Made by a program: the position numbers and the translations under genes. The notes under the pieces are model-generated. The model saw only the letters and a list, made by a program, of their open reading frames with translations, was not told where the DNA came from and did not search any database. Positions 41,177 through 50,057 of a DNA stretch of 64,000 bases are shown here, piece by piece; position 1 is the first letter of the stretch; each line of letters starts with the position of its first letter. Source of the DNA: a virus; the IMG/VR virus record IMGVR_UViG_3300032251_000002, positions 33,609 to 97,608 of that record, one strand, 5' to 3'.

Positions 41177-41614
41177 CTAGTCTGATATAAGTACACCTTT
41201 TAAATGGTCATATTCATGTAAAAATCTTCTTGCATCCATATCTAGTAACTTTGCAATAGTTGGCTTTCCATTCTCATTATAATATCTTACAGATATCTTT
41301 CTAGAACGAGCAACTGGGAACTTTTGGTCTGGGATACTTAGACATCCTTCATTTTTTGTTTCTTTAGTCTTACCTTCTTTAAGGATAATTGGATTGATGA
41401 TAATTTTAGTATTATTCTTACCAAATCTAACTACAAACATAGCCTTTGATAATCCTATTTGTGGTGCAGCAATACCAGCAATTGCAGGATTATCATCTAA
41501 CATTTGTTTCATGTTCATAAAAATTTCTTTATGCATTTCAAAATCTTTAATTTCAACTACATCTTTCCTTAACACATTAGTCTCATCGTTTTCTATAGTT
41601 ATAATTTCGTACAT
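41177..41614 (-). CDS. def: Peptide deformylase
   Basis: 145 residues. All three deformylase motifs are present: GIAAPQIGL, EGCLSIPD and HEYDHLKG (metal-binding Cys and two His). It removes the formyl group from nascent proteins. Phage-encoded deformylases are known and are thought to keep translation products mature during heavy late synthesis. The ATG at 41614 lies 7 bases from AAAGGAG; the longer frame adds twelve unsupported residues. Confidence 0.92.
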   Translation of the reverse strand: MYEIITIENDETNVLRKDVVEIKDFEMHKEIFMNMKQMLDDNPAIAGIAAPQIGLSKAMFVVRFGKNNTKIIINPIILKEGKTKETKNEGCLSIPDQKFPVARSRKISVRYYNENGKPTIAKLLDMDARRFLHEYDHLKGVLISD

Positions 41615-41638
41615 ATTATTTCTCCTTTCAAATAAATA

Positions 41639-41666
41639 ATCCCTATACAAATTAATGTATAGGGAT
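41639..41666 (-). terminator. Intrinsic terminator
   Basis: 11-bp stem ATCCCTATACA / TGTATAGGGAT around AATTAA, after the minus gene 41674-41901. Confidence 0.8.
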
Positions 41667-41673
41667 ATTTTGT

Positions 41674-41901
41674 TTAGTTATTAAACATTATAGCAAAGAT
41701 AGTTACATAGTCATGGTACTCAGTAACAGTTTTACCATCACTGTTATTCTTTTTTGCTGTAAGCTCTAATAGTTCATCAGTATCATTAAAAACAATACTA
41801 GAGTATACATCTGGATAAACCATTGTACCATCCAACTTTATTAAACAAATATTATCTTGACCGTTATTGTCAACTAATTTTCTAACTACTTCAGTTTTCA
41901 T
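41674..41901 (-). CDS. Unknown small protein
   Basis: 75 residues. ICLIKLDGTMVYPDVYSSIV is strand-rich; the remainder is acidic and polar. No family recognised. ATG behind GGAGGAAG. Confidence 0.5.
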   Translation of the reverse strand: MKTEVVRKLVDNNGQDNICLIKLDGTMVYPDVYSSIVFNDTDELLELTAKKNNSDGKTVTEYHDYVTIFAIMFNN

Positions 41902-41931
41902 TTATCTTCCTCCTTCTAGGTAATTGATTAA

Positions 41932-42687
41932 TCAATTGTTAGAATTCAGATTATCCCTTATAATATAAAAATCATCTTCAGGAATTCTACCATTCATCAA
42001 TCCCTCAATAGGGTCTATATCTTCAACAACTATATTTTGATTGGCTATAAAATTCATAAATTCTTCCTCTAAATCTTCAGGATTAAATACTTGTTTTAAG
42101 AAAATGTAACACATTTCTTTAAATTTATCTTCAGTTATTATAAGGTTATCATATTCTTTAAAAGGTAACCTTATTGGAACGTAGAAATTTTTATTATTTA
42201 AACTAAATCTATACGATAAAGAATATGCTTTTTGATTTGAATTAATATAATTATATTTGTTATCATGTATTGGTTTTCGTATAATTCCCACTGTATCCTT
42301 AAAATCTTGAAAGTCTACTAGTTTATCAAATAGCACTCTATATACGTTGGCTTCGGTTAATATTAACTTTTCATCATTTATTAATAAAGATTGAATGCCT
42401 TTTAAATCAATCGTACCATCATGTAAGTCAGTTTTTTTTCCCAACATAAATTCACGTTCATATAAAGCTGCGTTTGTTAGGATTTCATCATAGTCTTTCT
42501 GATTTAAAATTTTTTTATTTGCTGCACCAAACCTATTTTTAAGAATTATATAAAAGAATTGTTCATTAGCAAAGAATTTTGTAACTATTAAGTAAGCATT
42601 ATATTGTTTCATTTTATCAGCATGTTGTAAAGATTTACCATTTTGTCTGGGCATTGAATAGAACTTTTGTGGTGGAACATATGACAT
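41932..42687 (-). CDS. Unknown protein downstream of gyrA
   Basis: 251 residues from the ATG at 42687, which follows AAGGAGG; the longer frame starts upstream of that site. Mixed alpha/beta, rich in Tyr, Phe and Asn, with no motif recognised. It lies just past the gyrA terminator, so it is transcribed independently or by read-through. Confidence 0.55.
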   Translation of the reverse strand: MSYVPPQKFYSMPRQNGKSLQHADKMKQYNAYLIVTKFFANEQFFYIILKNRFGAANKKILNQKDYDEILTNAALYEREFMLGKKTDLHDGTIDLKGIQSLLINDEKLILTEANVYRVLFDKLVDFQDFKDTVGIIRKPIHDNKYNYINSNQKAYSLSYRFSLNNKNFYVPIRLPFKEYDNLIITEDKFKEMCYIFLKQVFNPEDLEEEFMNFIANQNIVVEDIDPIEGLMNGRIPEDDFYIIRDNLNSNN

Positions 42688-42710
42688 TAAGTATACCTCC
42701 TTAAAAATAA

Positions 42711-42740
42711 TAGTGGTAGAGAAATTAATCTCTACCACTA
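42711..42740 (-). terminator. Intrinsic terminator after gyrA-like gene
   Basis: 12-bp stem TAGTGGTAGAGA / TCTCTACCACTA around AATTAA; minus strand continues TTATTTTTAA. Confidence 0.85.
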
Positions 42741-42746
42741 ATTTTA

Positions 42747-45296
42747 CTATTTTGGTGCTACAGCTACGTCAATAACAAAGTTATCTTCATCAACATTTAC
42801 CAACTTCATTCCATAAGTCGGTCTCTTAATAGGTTTGAATTCATCTAGACAAACTCTAATAATATTTGAAGATGTTGTAACAGCTATATCATCATCTTGT
42901 TTCACAATCATAGATTTTACAAGATAATTATCTTCTTTTAACTTAATCATTAATCTACCTGTACTTTTACTTGTTCTTTTCTGTCTGGGAAATCCATCAT
43001 TAATTTGAGTTTTATTTCCAGACTTTGGGTCATTCTTTTCTACCATGTCAGTAATCTTAGTAACTTTACCTAGTCCATTACTTGTTACTCCAAGAACTAA
43101 CGTATTTTCATCATCAATGATGTCCATACTAGCTACTTCATCACCATCTTCAGTTAGATTAATTGCAGACATACCAAAACTATCTCTCTTAGATGCTCTC
43201 ACTTCAGTATGTTCATATCTGATTGCTTGACCACCTAATGTGCTTACAAATATATCTTGCATTTCTTTACCACTATCAATATACTTTACAGAAGTTAATT
43301 CATCATCTTTTCTTAACATCATAGCAATGATACCTGATGTTCTGATGTTTGAGAACTCTTCCATCTTAGTCTTCTTGATTTGTGCATTCTTAGTACAGAA
43401 TAATAAGAATGATTCATCATCATTAAACTGGTCATTACTAATACATAGTACATTGGTAATTTCCTCACCATCTTTAAGACCTTTAACATAAGCAGTAATT
43501 TTGCTACCTAGTGATGTAGATTTAGTCTCTTTAATTTCCCACACTTTAATATCAAATACTCTACCAAAGTTAGTGAAACATAATAGGTGGTCTTTAGTAG
43601 ATGCAAAGAAGTTTTGTGTTACAAAGTCATCTTCCTTAATCTTACCAAAGTTGATACCTTTTCCAGCTCTCTTTTGAGTTTTTAAATCTCTTTTCATTCT
43701 CTTTACAAAGCCTTCATTTGTAATTGTAACCATCATCTGCTCATCTGTAATTGTATCTTCTACAGTGATATCAGTGTTAATTTCAATTAATTGAGTCTTT
43801 CTTGGGAAACCATAATTCTTGATGATTTCTTTTTGCTCGTCAATAATAATCTTATCAATCTTAGAAGTATCTTTAATGAATGACAAGTTATGTAGAACTT
43901 TACCTTCAAGTTCTTTCTTCTCATCTTTAAGCTTTTGTTTCTCTAAACCTGTAAGTCTAGATAACTTCATATCAACGATTGATTGAGCTTGAATCTTAGT
44001 TAAATCATAATTTGTAACTAGTTTACCTTTTGCAACACTTACATCACTAGATGACTTAATTATTTTAATTACATCATCAATATTACTAAGTGCAATTAAT
44101 AAACCTTCTAAGATATGAATTCTTCTTTTCCATCTTTTAATGTCATATAAGAATACTCTCTTAATAGTAATTCTTCTGAACTCAATCCATTCTTCAAAGA
44201 TTTCTTTAATGTTATACTCTTTAAAGTAATCACCATTTACACATACAAGAATAATCTTTACAGTGTTTTCAAGTGGAGTATGTTTGTATAATAGATTCTC
44301 AACAGTTGCAGCATCAGCATCTTTCTTAACAAGAATTTCAATTCTAATACCTTTCTTATTTGAGTAATCTTTTAAATCTGCAATACCTTCAATCTTCTTT
44401 TCTCTTACAGCATTTGCAATACTTGTAACAATACCTGTCTCACCACCAATGGTTTTACCATATGGTATTTCAGTGATAACTAAATATTCACGATTCTTTC
44501 TTTCTTCAATTTCAATATTAGCACGTACTTTTACAGTACCTCTACCTGTCTCATATGCATTTACAATACTGTTCTTTGAACATAGACTAGCACCTGTTGG
44601 GAAGTCTGGCATCAATTCAGTCGCTACCTCTCTTAAAGAAGTTTCTGGTTTCTTAATAAGTTTAATAACCATGTTAGCAATATCTTTTGGATTATGAGGT
44701 GGAACTTCTTGAACGTAACCTGCAGCAATACCTGAAGACCCATTGATTAATAAGTTTACAGTCTTTGCTGGAAGTACAGTAGGTTCAGTTAAAGACTCAT
44801 CAAAGTTAGCTCTAGTATCTACAGCATTTTTATTTAAATCAGCTAGTAAATAATCAGTTGTGTATTTGTGTAATCTTATTTCAGTATATCTCATTGCAGC
44901 TGCACCATCTCCAGAGATGTTACCAAAGTTACCATGTCCGTCAACTACTGGAATGTTTTGTACGAATGGTTGTGACAATCTAACAATAGCATTATACACT
45001 GATGAATCACCATGTGGATGGTACTTACCTAATACATCACCAACAACACGTACAGCTTTCTTATGAGGTTTACTGTTAACTAATCCCAATTCATTCATAG
45101 CAAAAGCACTACGTCTATGAACAGGTTTAAAACCATCACGAATATCTGCAACAGCTCTTGAATACATAAGTGATAACATGTACTTTAACATATTACTTTT
45201 TTGTACGTCTGTTAGGTTTCTCTCAATAACCCCTTGGATTATCTTTTTCTCTTCTTTCTTTACTGCATCTGAAACTTTTCCAAGCTTTTTAGCCAT
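42747..45296 (-). CDS. DNA gyrase / topoisomerase IV subunit A
   Basis: 849 residues. YSRAVADIRDGFKPVHRRS and GKYHPHGDSSVYNAIVRLSQ are the winged-helix and breakage regions, with the catalytic Tyr in AAMRYTE; IAAGYVQEVPPHNP and AQSIVDMKLSRLTGLEKQKL follow as in GyrA. QKRAGKG sits where gyrase has its GyrA box (QRRGGKG), followed by KEDDF, so this is nearer to gyrase than to topo IV, with one Gly changed to Ala. Role: with the B subunit at 46943-49399 it relieves or introduces supercoils in phage DNA. Own promoter element at 45321-45334. Confidence 0.93.
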   Translation of the reverse strand: MAKKLGKVSDAVKKEEKKIIQGVIERNLTDVQKSNMLKYMLSLMYSRAVADIRDGFKPVHRRSAFAMNELGLVNSKPHKKAVRVVGDVLGKYHPHGDSSVYNAIVRLSQPFVQNIPVVDGHGNFGNISGDGAAAMRYTEIRLHKYTTDYLLADLNKNAVDTRANFDESLTEPTVLPAKTVNLLINGSSGIAAGYVQEVPPHNPKDIANMVIKLIKKPETSLREVATELMPDFPTGASLCSKNSIVNAYETGRGTVKVRANIEIEERKNREYLVITEIPYGKTIGGETGIVTSIANAVREKKIEGIADLKDYSNKKGIRIEILVKKDADAATVENLLYKHTPLENTVKIILVCVNGDYFKEYNIKEIFEEWIEFRRITIKRVFLYDIKRWKRRIHILEGLLIALSNIDDVIKIIKSSSDVSVAKGKLVTNYDLTKIQAQSIVDMKLSRLTGLEKQKLKDEKKELEGKVLHNLSFIKDTSKIDKIIIDEQKEIIKNYGFPRKTQLIEINTDITVEDTITDEQMMVTITNEGFVKRMKRDLKTQKRAGKGINFGKIKEDDFVTQNFFASTKDHLLCFTNFGRVFDIKVWEIKETKSTSLGSKITAYVKGLKDGEEITNVLCISNDQFNDDESFLLFCTKNAQIKKTKMEEFSNIRTSGIIAMMLRKDDELTSVKYIDSGKEMQDIFVSTLGGQAIRYEHTEVRASKRDSFGMSAINLTEDGDEVASMDIIDDENTLVLGVTSNGLGKVTKITDMVEKNDPKSGNKTQINDGFPRQKRTSKSTGRLMIKLKEDNYLVKSMIVKQDDDIAVTTSSNIIRVCLDEFKPIKRPTYGMKLVNVDEDNFVIDVAVAPK

Positions 45297-45320
45297 TAAT
45301 TATTTCCTCCATTTCAATGA

Positions 45321-45334
45321 TATAATATATACTT
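45321..45334 (-). promoter_or_regulatory. Recurring AT-rich promoter element before gyrA
   Basis: Minus strand reads AAGTATATATTATA, about 25 bases before the gyrA start and touching the stop of the gene upstream. Confidence 0.5.
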
Positions 45335-45638
45335 ATTTTACGTGGTACTCTTTTTCCTCATCAAAATTGTCTGGCATAAATACTCCATTAGCAATAGCTT
45401 GAAGAATAGACTGTGAGTACTGTTCTTGTAAGAAAGCACCTATACCAATAAGGATTGTAATCATTGCAACTCTAGGATTTTCATATTGAGACTTGTCAGT
45501 TGTGAACTTGTCAAACTTGTAAAGTTCTGGTAAATCTGTTAAGTTTCCTTCAAGTCTATAATAAACTAATTGCTTATTGAAAATGAAATTATGTTGTATC
45601 CACTCTTCTACTTCTTTAATATTATTAGCTTCGAACAT
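45333..45638 (-). CDS. Unknown small protein
   Basis: 101 residues from the ATG at 45638, which follows AGGAGG. N-terminal helix (NNIKEVEEWIQHNF), then a hydrophobic stretch (VAMITILIGIGAFL) that could be a buried helix or a membrane anchor, ending acidic. No family recognised. Last gene of the gyrB-nadM operon. Confidence 0.5.
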   Translation of the reverse strand: MFEANNIKEVEEWIQHNFIFNKQLVYYRLEGNLTDLPELYKFDKFTTDKSQYENPRVAMITILIGIGAFLQEQYSQSILQAIANGVFMPDNFDEEKEYHVK

Positions 45639-45648
45639 TTGTTTCCTC

Positions 45649-45849
45649 CTATATTCCACGTTTTATTCTAACATCTTGATAGTGTTTATTTATAAATTTA
45701 TAAGCATCATCTGAATCATTACCAGTAAAATCTATACCTAAATAATATTTGATTTGACCTATCAGATACTTTTGTTTATGTGTTGGTGGGTTAACTTCAG
45801 TAATACTTGGTTCTGGGTCTCCAACTAGACCTGTTTTTACATCTAGCAT
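45649..45849 (-). CDS. Unknown small protein
   Basis: 66 residues. The ATG overlaps the stop of the NMN adenylyltransferase (TAATG), so translation is coupled. Short Pro-rich start, then QKYLIGQIKYYLGIDF and a basic end. The phrase KYLIGQIKYYLGI resembles a small helical domain seen in other phage proteins, but no name can be given. Confidence 0.5.
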   Translation of the reverse strand: MLDVKTGLVGDPEPSITEVNPPTHKQKYLIGQIKYYLGIDFTGNDSDDAYKFINKHYQDVRIKRGI

Positions 45850-46436
45850 TACTTACTCCCTTCTGCAAAGAACTTATAATAGTTCACTTGCATTAGTTCT
45901 CCACGTAACTCATCAAAGAATGGATGTAATTCTTTAGGAACTTTTTCACACCACTCATCTCGCTTATCTAATGCCATTAATTCTCTAGTTTCAGTAGCAG
46001 CTACAGGAATTCTTGCTCTTGGTAAAATAATTTCTGAAGTCTCTGGAATATCATTTGTATCAAACCATCTACTTCTAGATTCATCATTACCATATATCAT
46101 TACACAAGGATGTGTCTTTACTACTAGTTTATTTTTACCTAGAACATATCTACCCCATTCAGGTGTAATGTCACCCTCATGTGTCATATCTGGTACATCT
46201 CTTAGGATTATATTACATCCATTATAGTTACTACCATATTTCTCTCTGAACATTCTTGCTCTTGTTTCATAACAGAATGGATTTCTTTCAGTTCCATACT
46301 CTTGAGTTGAACCAATCATAATAACTAAGTTCTTACAAAGCTTAGTAGCTAGTTCAATAAGTGAATGATGTCCTATATGAGGACCAGGTACTTGAAATCT
46401 ACCAAAGATTAAACCATTCATAAATTGCTTTTCCAT
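45849..46436 (-). CDS. Nicotinamide mononucleotide adenylyltransferase (NadM/NadR-like)
   Basis: 195 residues. GLIFGRFQVPGPHIGHHSLIE (residues 8-28) carries the nucleotidyltransferase H-x-G-H motif; IGSTQEYGTERNPFCYETRA and VAATETRELM fit the NMN-binding and ISxTxxR regions. It makes NAD from NMN and ATP. Supplying NAD would support the phage ligase and KptA, and could refill NAD drained by host defences. It lies in an operon downstream of gyrB. No NMN-synthesising partner (Nampt) was found in the window. Confidence 0.85.
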   Translation of the reverse strand: MEKQFMNGLIFGRFQVPGPHIGHHSLIELATKLCKNLVIMIGSTQEYGTERNPFCYETRARMFREKYGSNYNGCNIILRDVPDMTHEGDITPEWGRYVLGKNKLVVKTHPCVMIYGNDESRSRWFDTNDIPETSEIILPRARIPVAATETRELMALDKRDEWCEKVPKELHPFFDELRGELMQVNYYKFFAEGSK

Positions 46437-46439
46437 ATG

Positions 46440-46628
46440 TTAATCCTCCGTTTCTAGTGCAAGTGTATATCCTCTAGTTGTACTAACTCTTTTATGAATA
46501 CCTTCTTCTTTATCAAGAGTATTAGAACCAGATGGATTATTTAAACTAACTTTTAAATCACCTTCAGGAGTTATAACATATTCAATAATTATATTTTTAC
46601 TAATATTATTCTCTATAGTAACTTTCAT
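46440..46628 (-). CDS. Unknown small protein
   Basis: 62 residues, strand-rich (KVTIENNISKNIIIEYVITP), polar; ends GYTLALETED. Directly abuts the next small gene and is three bases from the NMN adenylyltransferase. No family recognised. Confidence 0.45.
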   Translation of the reverse strand: MKVTIENNISKNIIIEYVITPEGDLKVSLNNPSGSNTLDKEEGIHKRVSTTRGYTLALETED

Positions 46629-46787
46629 TTAACCCTCCATGTGTTTTGATTTACTTAATTTTTCTCCACCAGTAAGATACATGTATACTTCATCATCATG
46701 ATTTTCATCATCTGCATCATATCCAAGTTTCTCTCTAGTAGCTTCCACTATATATAGTGCATAGTATTGTAAACCTTCATGTGACAT
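46629..46787 (-). CDS. Small acidic protein
   Basis: 52 residues, ATG behind AAAGGAGG, too short for the usual ORF cutoff. Start MSHEGLQYYALYIVEATREK, middle DADDENHDDEVYMYL, end SKSKHMEG. Its stop touches the next start. Function unknown. Confidence 0.55.
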   Translation of the reverse strand: MSHEGLQYYALYIVEATREKLGYDADDENHDDEVYMYLTGGEKLSKSKHMEG

Positions 46788-46950
46788 GTTTACCTCCTTT
46801 GCAACCTCTTAACATTGAAAGAGGTATTTTCTTAAGTTGATGTACGTCCAAGTATAATTCTTCTTTACACTTGGAGCATACAAAAACTGGTGATTTAAAT
46901 ACATGATTAGTTTCTAAATGACTAAATCTGAAGTCATGAAGTCTAAACAT
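46777..46950 (-). CDS. Small zinc-ribbon-like protein
   Basis: 57 residues. FVCSKCKEELYL and RGCKGGKHV give C-x2-C and C-x3-H, a half-size zinc finger pattern. Its ATG overlaps the gyrB stop (8 bases) and its stop overlaps the next start, so it is translated with gyrB. A regulator or topoisomerase-associated protein is possible. Confidence 0.55.
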   Translation of the reverse strand: MFRLHDFRFSHLETNHVFKSPVFVCSKCKEELYLDVHQLKKIPLSMLRGCKGGKHVT

Positions 46951-49399
46951 CTAAATCCTCACCTTTAACCATTGCTTGGTTTTTCAATAAGAATACCTTA
47001 CGTTTGTCAGCAAACTTAGATAATTTATTCATAAGATTATGCATTGTTTCATCAGCACTTTCTTCATCATCAACAACAACTTTAATTAATGTTCTATTAA
47101 CTGGATTCATTGTTGTATCCCATAAATCATCTGCATCCATCTCACCTAGACCTTTAAGTCTTTGTCTTGATGAAGGAGTAGCTTTCTTATAAAGCAAATC
47201 TATTAATGCTCCAAGGAAGATATCTTCATACTCATCTCCACCTTTTTCAGCATAGTATAAATCTGTAGAGTTTGCACCTTTAGATATCATATCAACTAAA
47301 GGTTGAATACTTTCTACAAAATCGTCATTAATAAAGAAGTTATGATACTCATCTCCATGCATTCCATCAACAATAAATGAGTCATCATCATCATTATATA
47401 ATGCAGTTAATTCATCATAATTTTCATTTATAAAATCATCAACATCACCTATGTCACCATCAATTAAGAAGTTGATGATTCCTTCAGCTACTTCTTTATG
47501 AATACCATCTTCTGTAATGAAAGTATTTAATTCAGTATTATAAGTTCTACCAAATTTAAGTAACTTAGTTAATTTAACTTTAGTTAATGACTGTAATTCA
47601 TCTTCAACGTCAATTGCAATATCAAATGATTTAATAATTCTTTCAACGATAAATGCTTCATACTCATCTTCATCAATAATAAATCTTTTAGTCTTTCCTT
47701 CTTTAACAGAATACAATGGTGGTAATGCAATGTATACATATCCTCCAAAGATTAACTCTGGTAAATGTCTGAATATGAAAGTAAGAATTAATGATTGGAT
47801 GTGATAACCATCTACGTCGGCATCTGCCATTATTATAATTTTATGATACTTAAGATGTGCAATTAAATCAAAATCATCTTCAATTATAGCAGTTTTCTTA
47901 CCTGTCAGAATGTAAATTAAATCAGCAAGTTCTTTATTATCAAGAACCTTAATAGCTGAATCATTGTTAGTATTCTTAGGTTTACCTTTTAATGAATAGA
48001 TTGCTTGGAACTCTTTATCTCTACCCATCTTTGCTGTACCACCAGCTGAATCACCCTCTACCAAGCATATTTCACTCTTTGTAGGGTCAGTACTCATACA
48101 GTCAGCTAATTTAGCTAAGTCTGACATTATTGAAAGACCTGACTCACCTTTTTTAGTAGTATTTTCTTTAGCTTTTCTAGCAGCCTCAGCAGCTTTTGCA
48201 GCTAATATAATTTTCTTAGCAACCATTTTAGCATCTTTATCATTCTCAGATATCCATGTATCCAATTCATCTTTAACAAGTTTTTGAACTACACCTTGTA
48301 TGTCAGAGTTACTAAGTTTTTGCTTAGTTTGACCAGCATATAACGGTTCATTGTGTTTAACAGATACTACTGCAATCAATCCATCTCTTACATTATCACC
48401 AGTAATTTTAAGGTCTCCATCTTTCTTAGTGATAAGGTTAGATTTCTTAATGTAAGTGTTAAATGATTGTGTGATAGCCATTCTAAAACCTTGTTCATGA
48501 GTACCACCTTCAGTTGTAAGAATTGAGTTACAGAAAGAAGTTAGTTCTTCTTTACCACGCTTTTTATAAGCAATTGCTACTTCTACAGACATTTTAACTA
48601 TCTTAGTGTCAGTTACACCAGACTCTTCGTCTAGTACTATTTCATGTTCATATGAACTTTCACCTTCAAAATAAATTGGCTTGATGATTGGTGATTCATT
48701 GTTGTCGTTAATAAACTCTACAATACCATCTTCATGATAATATTCAATAGTTTCTTTTGCATCAACATCAACTAGAATTAATCTTAAACCTTTGTTTAAA
48801 TATGATTGCATCTCTAAATCTAACTTAATATTTTCTAAGTCAAATGTAGTAGCACCCATTATAGATTTATCTGGTTTAAAGAATGTAACAGTTCCAGTCT
48901 TATCTTTCTTAGTTAATTTCTTACCTTTAATTAACTTTGTTGTTGGCTTACCTTTAGCAAACTCTTGTCTCCAATGGAAACCATCTTTTTTTACATCAAT
49001 AGTCATTTCAGTAGATAATGCATTAACACATGATGCACCTACACCGTTAAGACCACCAGATACTTGATAAGAACCATCATCAAATTTACCAGATGCATGA
49101 AGTGTACATACAGCTCTCTCTAATGCTCCATTGTCTACTGGCATACCACGACCTTCATCCGTAACTCTTGACCATCCTTCTTTATTAGATATTTCAAGTT
49201 TAATAGTATTACCATGACCATTTAAATGCTCATCAATAGAATTATCCCTTGTTTCTCTAAGTAAATGGTCATTACCAGCAATACCAATTGCACCAATATA
49301 CATTGTTGGTCTTTTTCTAACGTTTGCAGGGAATTCTAATACTTTAATATCCTTACCTGAATACGTTGGCTTCGTGCTTGTTTTCTTAGCTTTTGCCAT
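46943..49399 (-). CDS. DNA gyrase / topoisomerase IV subunit B
   Basis: 818 residues. GHKL ATPase motifs RETRDNSIDEH, DEGRGMPVD and SGGLNGVGASCVNALS; TOPRIM motifs VEGDSAGGTAKMGRD and IIIMADADVDGYHIQSLIL; C-terminal QRLKGLGEMDADDLWDTTMN. Between LPPLYSVKEG and the KGLGEM block lies an acidic insertion of about 170-190 residues (ending NDDDDSFIVDGMHGDEYHN), at the position where Gram-negative GyrB has its insertion. Role: the ATPase subunit partnering the A subunit at 42747-45296. Own promoter element at 49475-49489. Confidence 0.93.
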   Translation of the reverse strand: MAKAKKTSTKPTYSGKDIKVLEFPANVRKRPTMYIGAIGIAGNDHLLRETRDNSIDEHLNGHGNTIKLEISNKEGWSRVTDEGRGMPVDNGALERAVCTLHASGKFDDGSYQVSGGLNGVGASCVNALSTEMTIDVKKDGFHWRQEFAKGKPTTKLIKGKKLTKKDKTGTVTFFKPDKSIMGATTFDLENIKLDLEMQSYLNKGLRLILVDVDAKETIEYYHEDGIVEFINDNNESPIIKPIYFEGESSYEHEIVLDEESGVTDTKIVKMSVEVAIAYKKRGKEELTSFCNSILTTEGGTHEQGFRMAITQSFNTYIKKSNLITKKDGDLKITGDNVRDGLIAVVSVKHNEPLYAGQTKQKLSNSDIQGVVQKLVKDELDTWISENDKDAKMVAKKIILAAKAAEAARKAKENTTKKGESGLSIMSDLAKLADCMSTDPTKSEICLVEGDSAGGTAKMGRDKEFQAIYSLKGKPKNTNNDSAIKVLDNKELADLIYILTGKKTAIIEDDFDLIAHLKYHKIIIMADADVDGYHIQSLILTFIFRHLPELIFGGYVYIALPPLYSVKEGKTKRFIIDEDEYEAFIVERIIKSFDIAIDVEDELQSLTKVKLTKLLKFGRTYNTELNTFITEDGIHKEVAEGIINFLIDGDIGDVDDFINENYDELTALYNDDDDSFIVDGMHGDEYHNFFINDDFVESIQPLVDMISKGANSTDLYYAEKGGDEYEDIFLGALIDLLYKKATPSSRQRLKGLGEMDADDLWDTTMNPVNRTLIKVVVDDEESADETMHNLMNKLSKFADKRKVFLLKNQAMVKGEDLDV

Positions 49400-49474
49400 T
49401 AAATCTTTCCTCCTTAGTTGAGTGAATTAACTCCATGTCATTTCCTCCAATATAATATAATTTTATTGTCATCA

Positions 49475-49489
49475 CTATAATATATATTT
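49475..49489 (-). promoter_or_regulatory. Recurring AT-rich promoter element before gyrB
   Basis: Minus strand reads AAATATATATTATAG, about 75 bases before the gyrB start. Confidence 0.5.
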
Positions 49490-49566
49490 GAAAATAATCT
49501 TAACTATACATATAATTGTTTAGTTTCATATTAAAATAAAAAAAAAGTATGAAATTTCGAAAATAT

Positions 49567-49596
49567 AAGGGAATTAGCCATTAGACTAATTCCCTT
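49567..49596 (-). terminator. Intrinsic terminator after the DUF1653/GGDEF pair
   Basis: 11-bp stem AAGGGAATTAG / CTAATTCCCTT with an 8-base loop, ten bases past the stop of the minus gene 49607-50053. Confidence 0.8.
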
Positions 49597-49606
49597 GTTA
49601 ATATTA

Positions 49607-50053
49607 CTAAGTGTTTTCTAAATCTTCTCTTCTTTGGAATCTATCTCTTCTAAGAGTTCCAAATTCTAATATTTCGTTAAACATAAATATTGGTCTTGAA
49701 TAAGTGTTACTGGCATTAGGTGTATCTCCATAAGGAACATATGAAACTATCATCTTACCACTTTCAGTATATAATGATATACCTACTATTGTATAAATAT
49801 TTCCTTTAAAATGTTCATATATTTGACCTACATGTAAATTTCTATTAAGAGTACCTACAACTTTATAAGTTTGCTTTAAAAATGACTCTCTAACATATTC
49901 ACGAACATACAGTAATAATGTAATAATAATTACTGTAAGTAGTGTAGATATTAAGTCAATATCAGTTAACCCACAAATCATTAACATTATTTTCACTATA
50001 GCATATATAACTAATGCATATATGACATCATGTTTACTACTAGCTTTCTTCAT
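49607..50053 (-). CDS. Membrane-anchored DUF1653-like protein
   Basis: 148 residues. Two membrane helices near the start (about residues 9-27 and 33-50), then a soluble domain: VGQIYEHFKGNIYTIVGISL, MIVSYVPYGD, SRPIFMFNEIL and RDRFQRR, which follow the DUF1653 pattern (G-x-Y-x-H-F/Y-K-G-N ... RP ... MF ... RF). The gene starts four bases after the GGDEF gene, so both are made together. The DUF1653 domain may be the reader or regulator of the cyclase; this is inference. Confidence 0.65.
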   Translation of the reverse strand: MKKASSKHDVIYALVIYAIVKIMLMICGLTDIDLISTLLTVIIITLLLYVREYVRESFLKQTYKVVGTLNRNLHVGQIYEHFKGNIYTIVGISLYTESGKMIVSYVPYGDTPNASNTYSRPIFMFNEILEFGTLRRDRFQRREDLENT

Positions 50054-50057
50054 CTTT

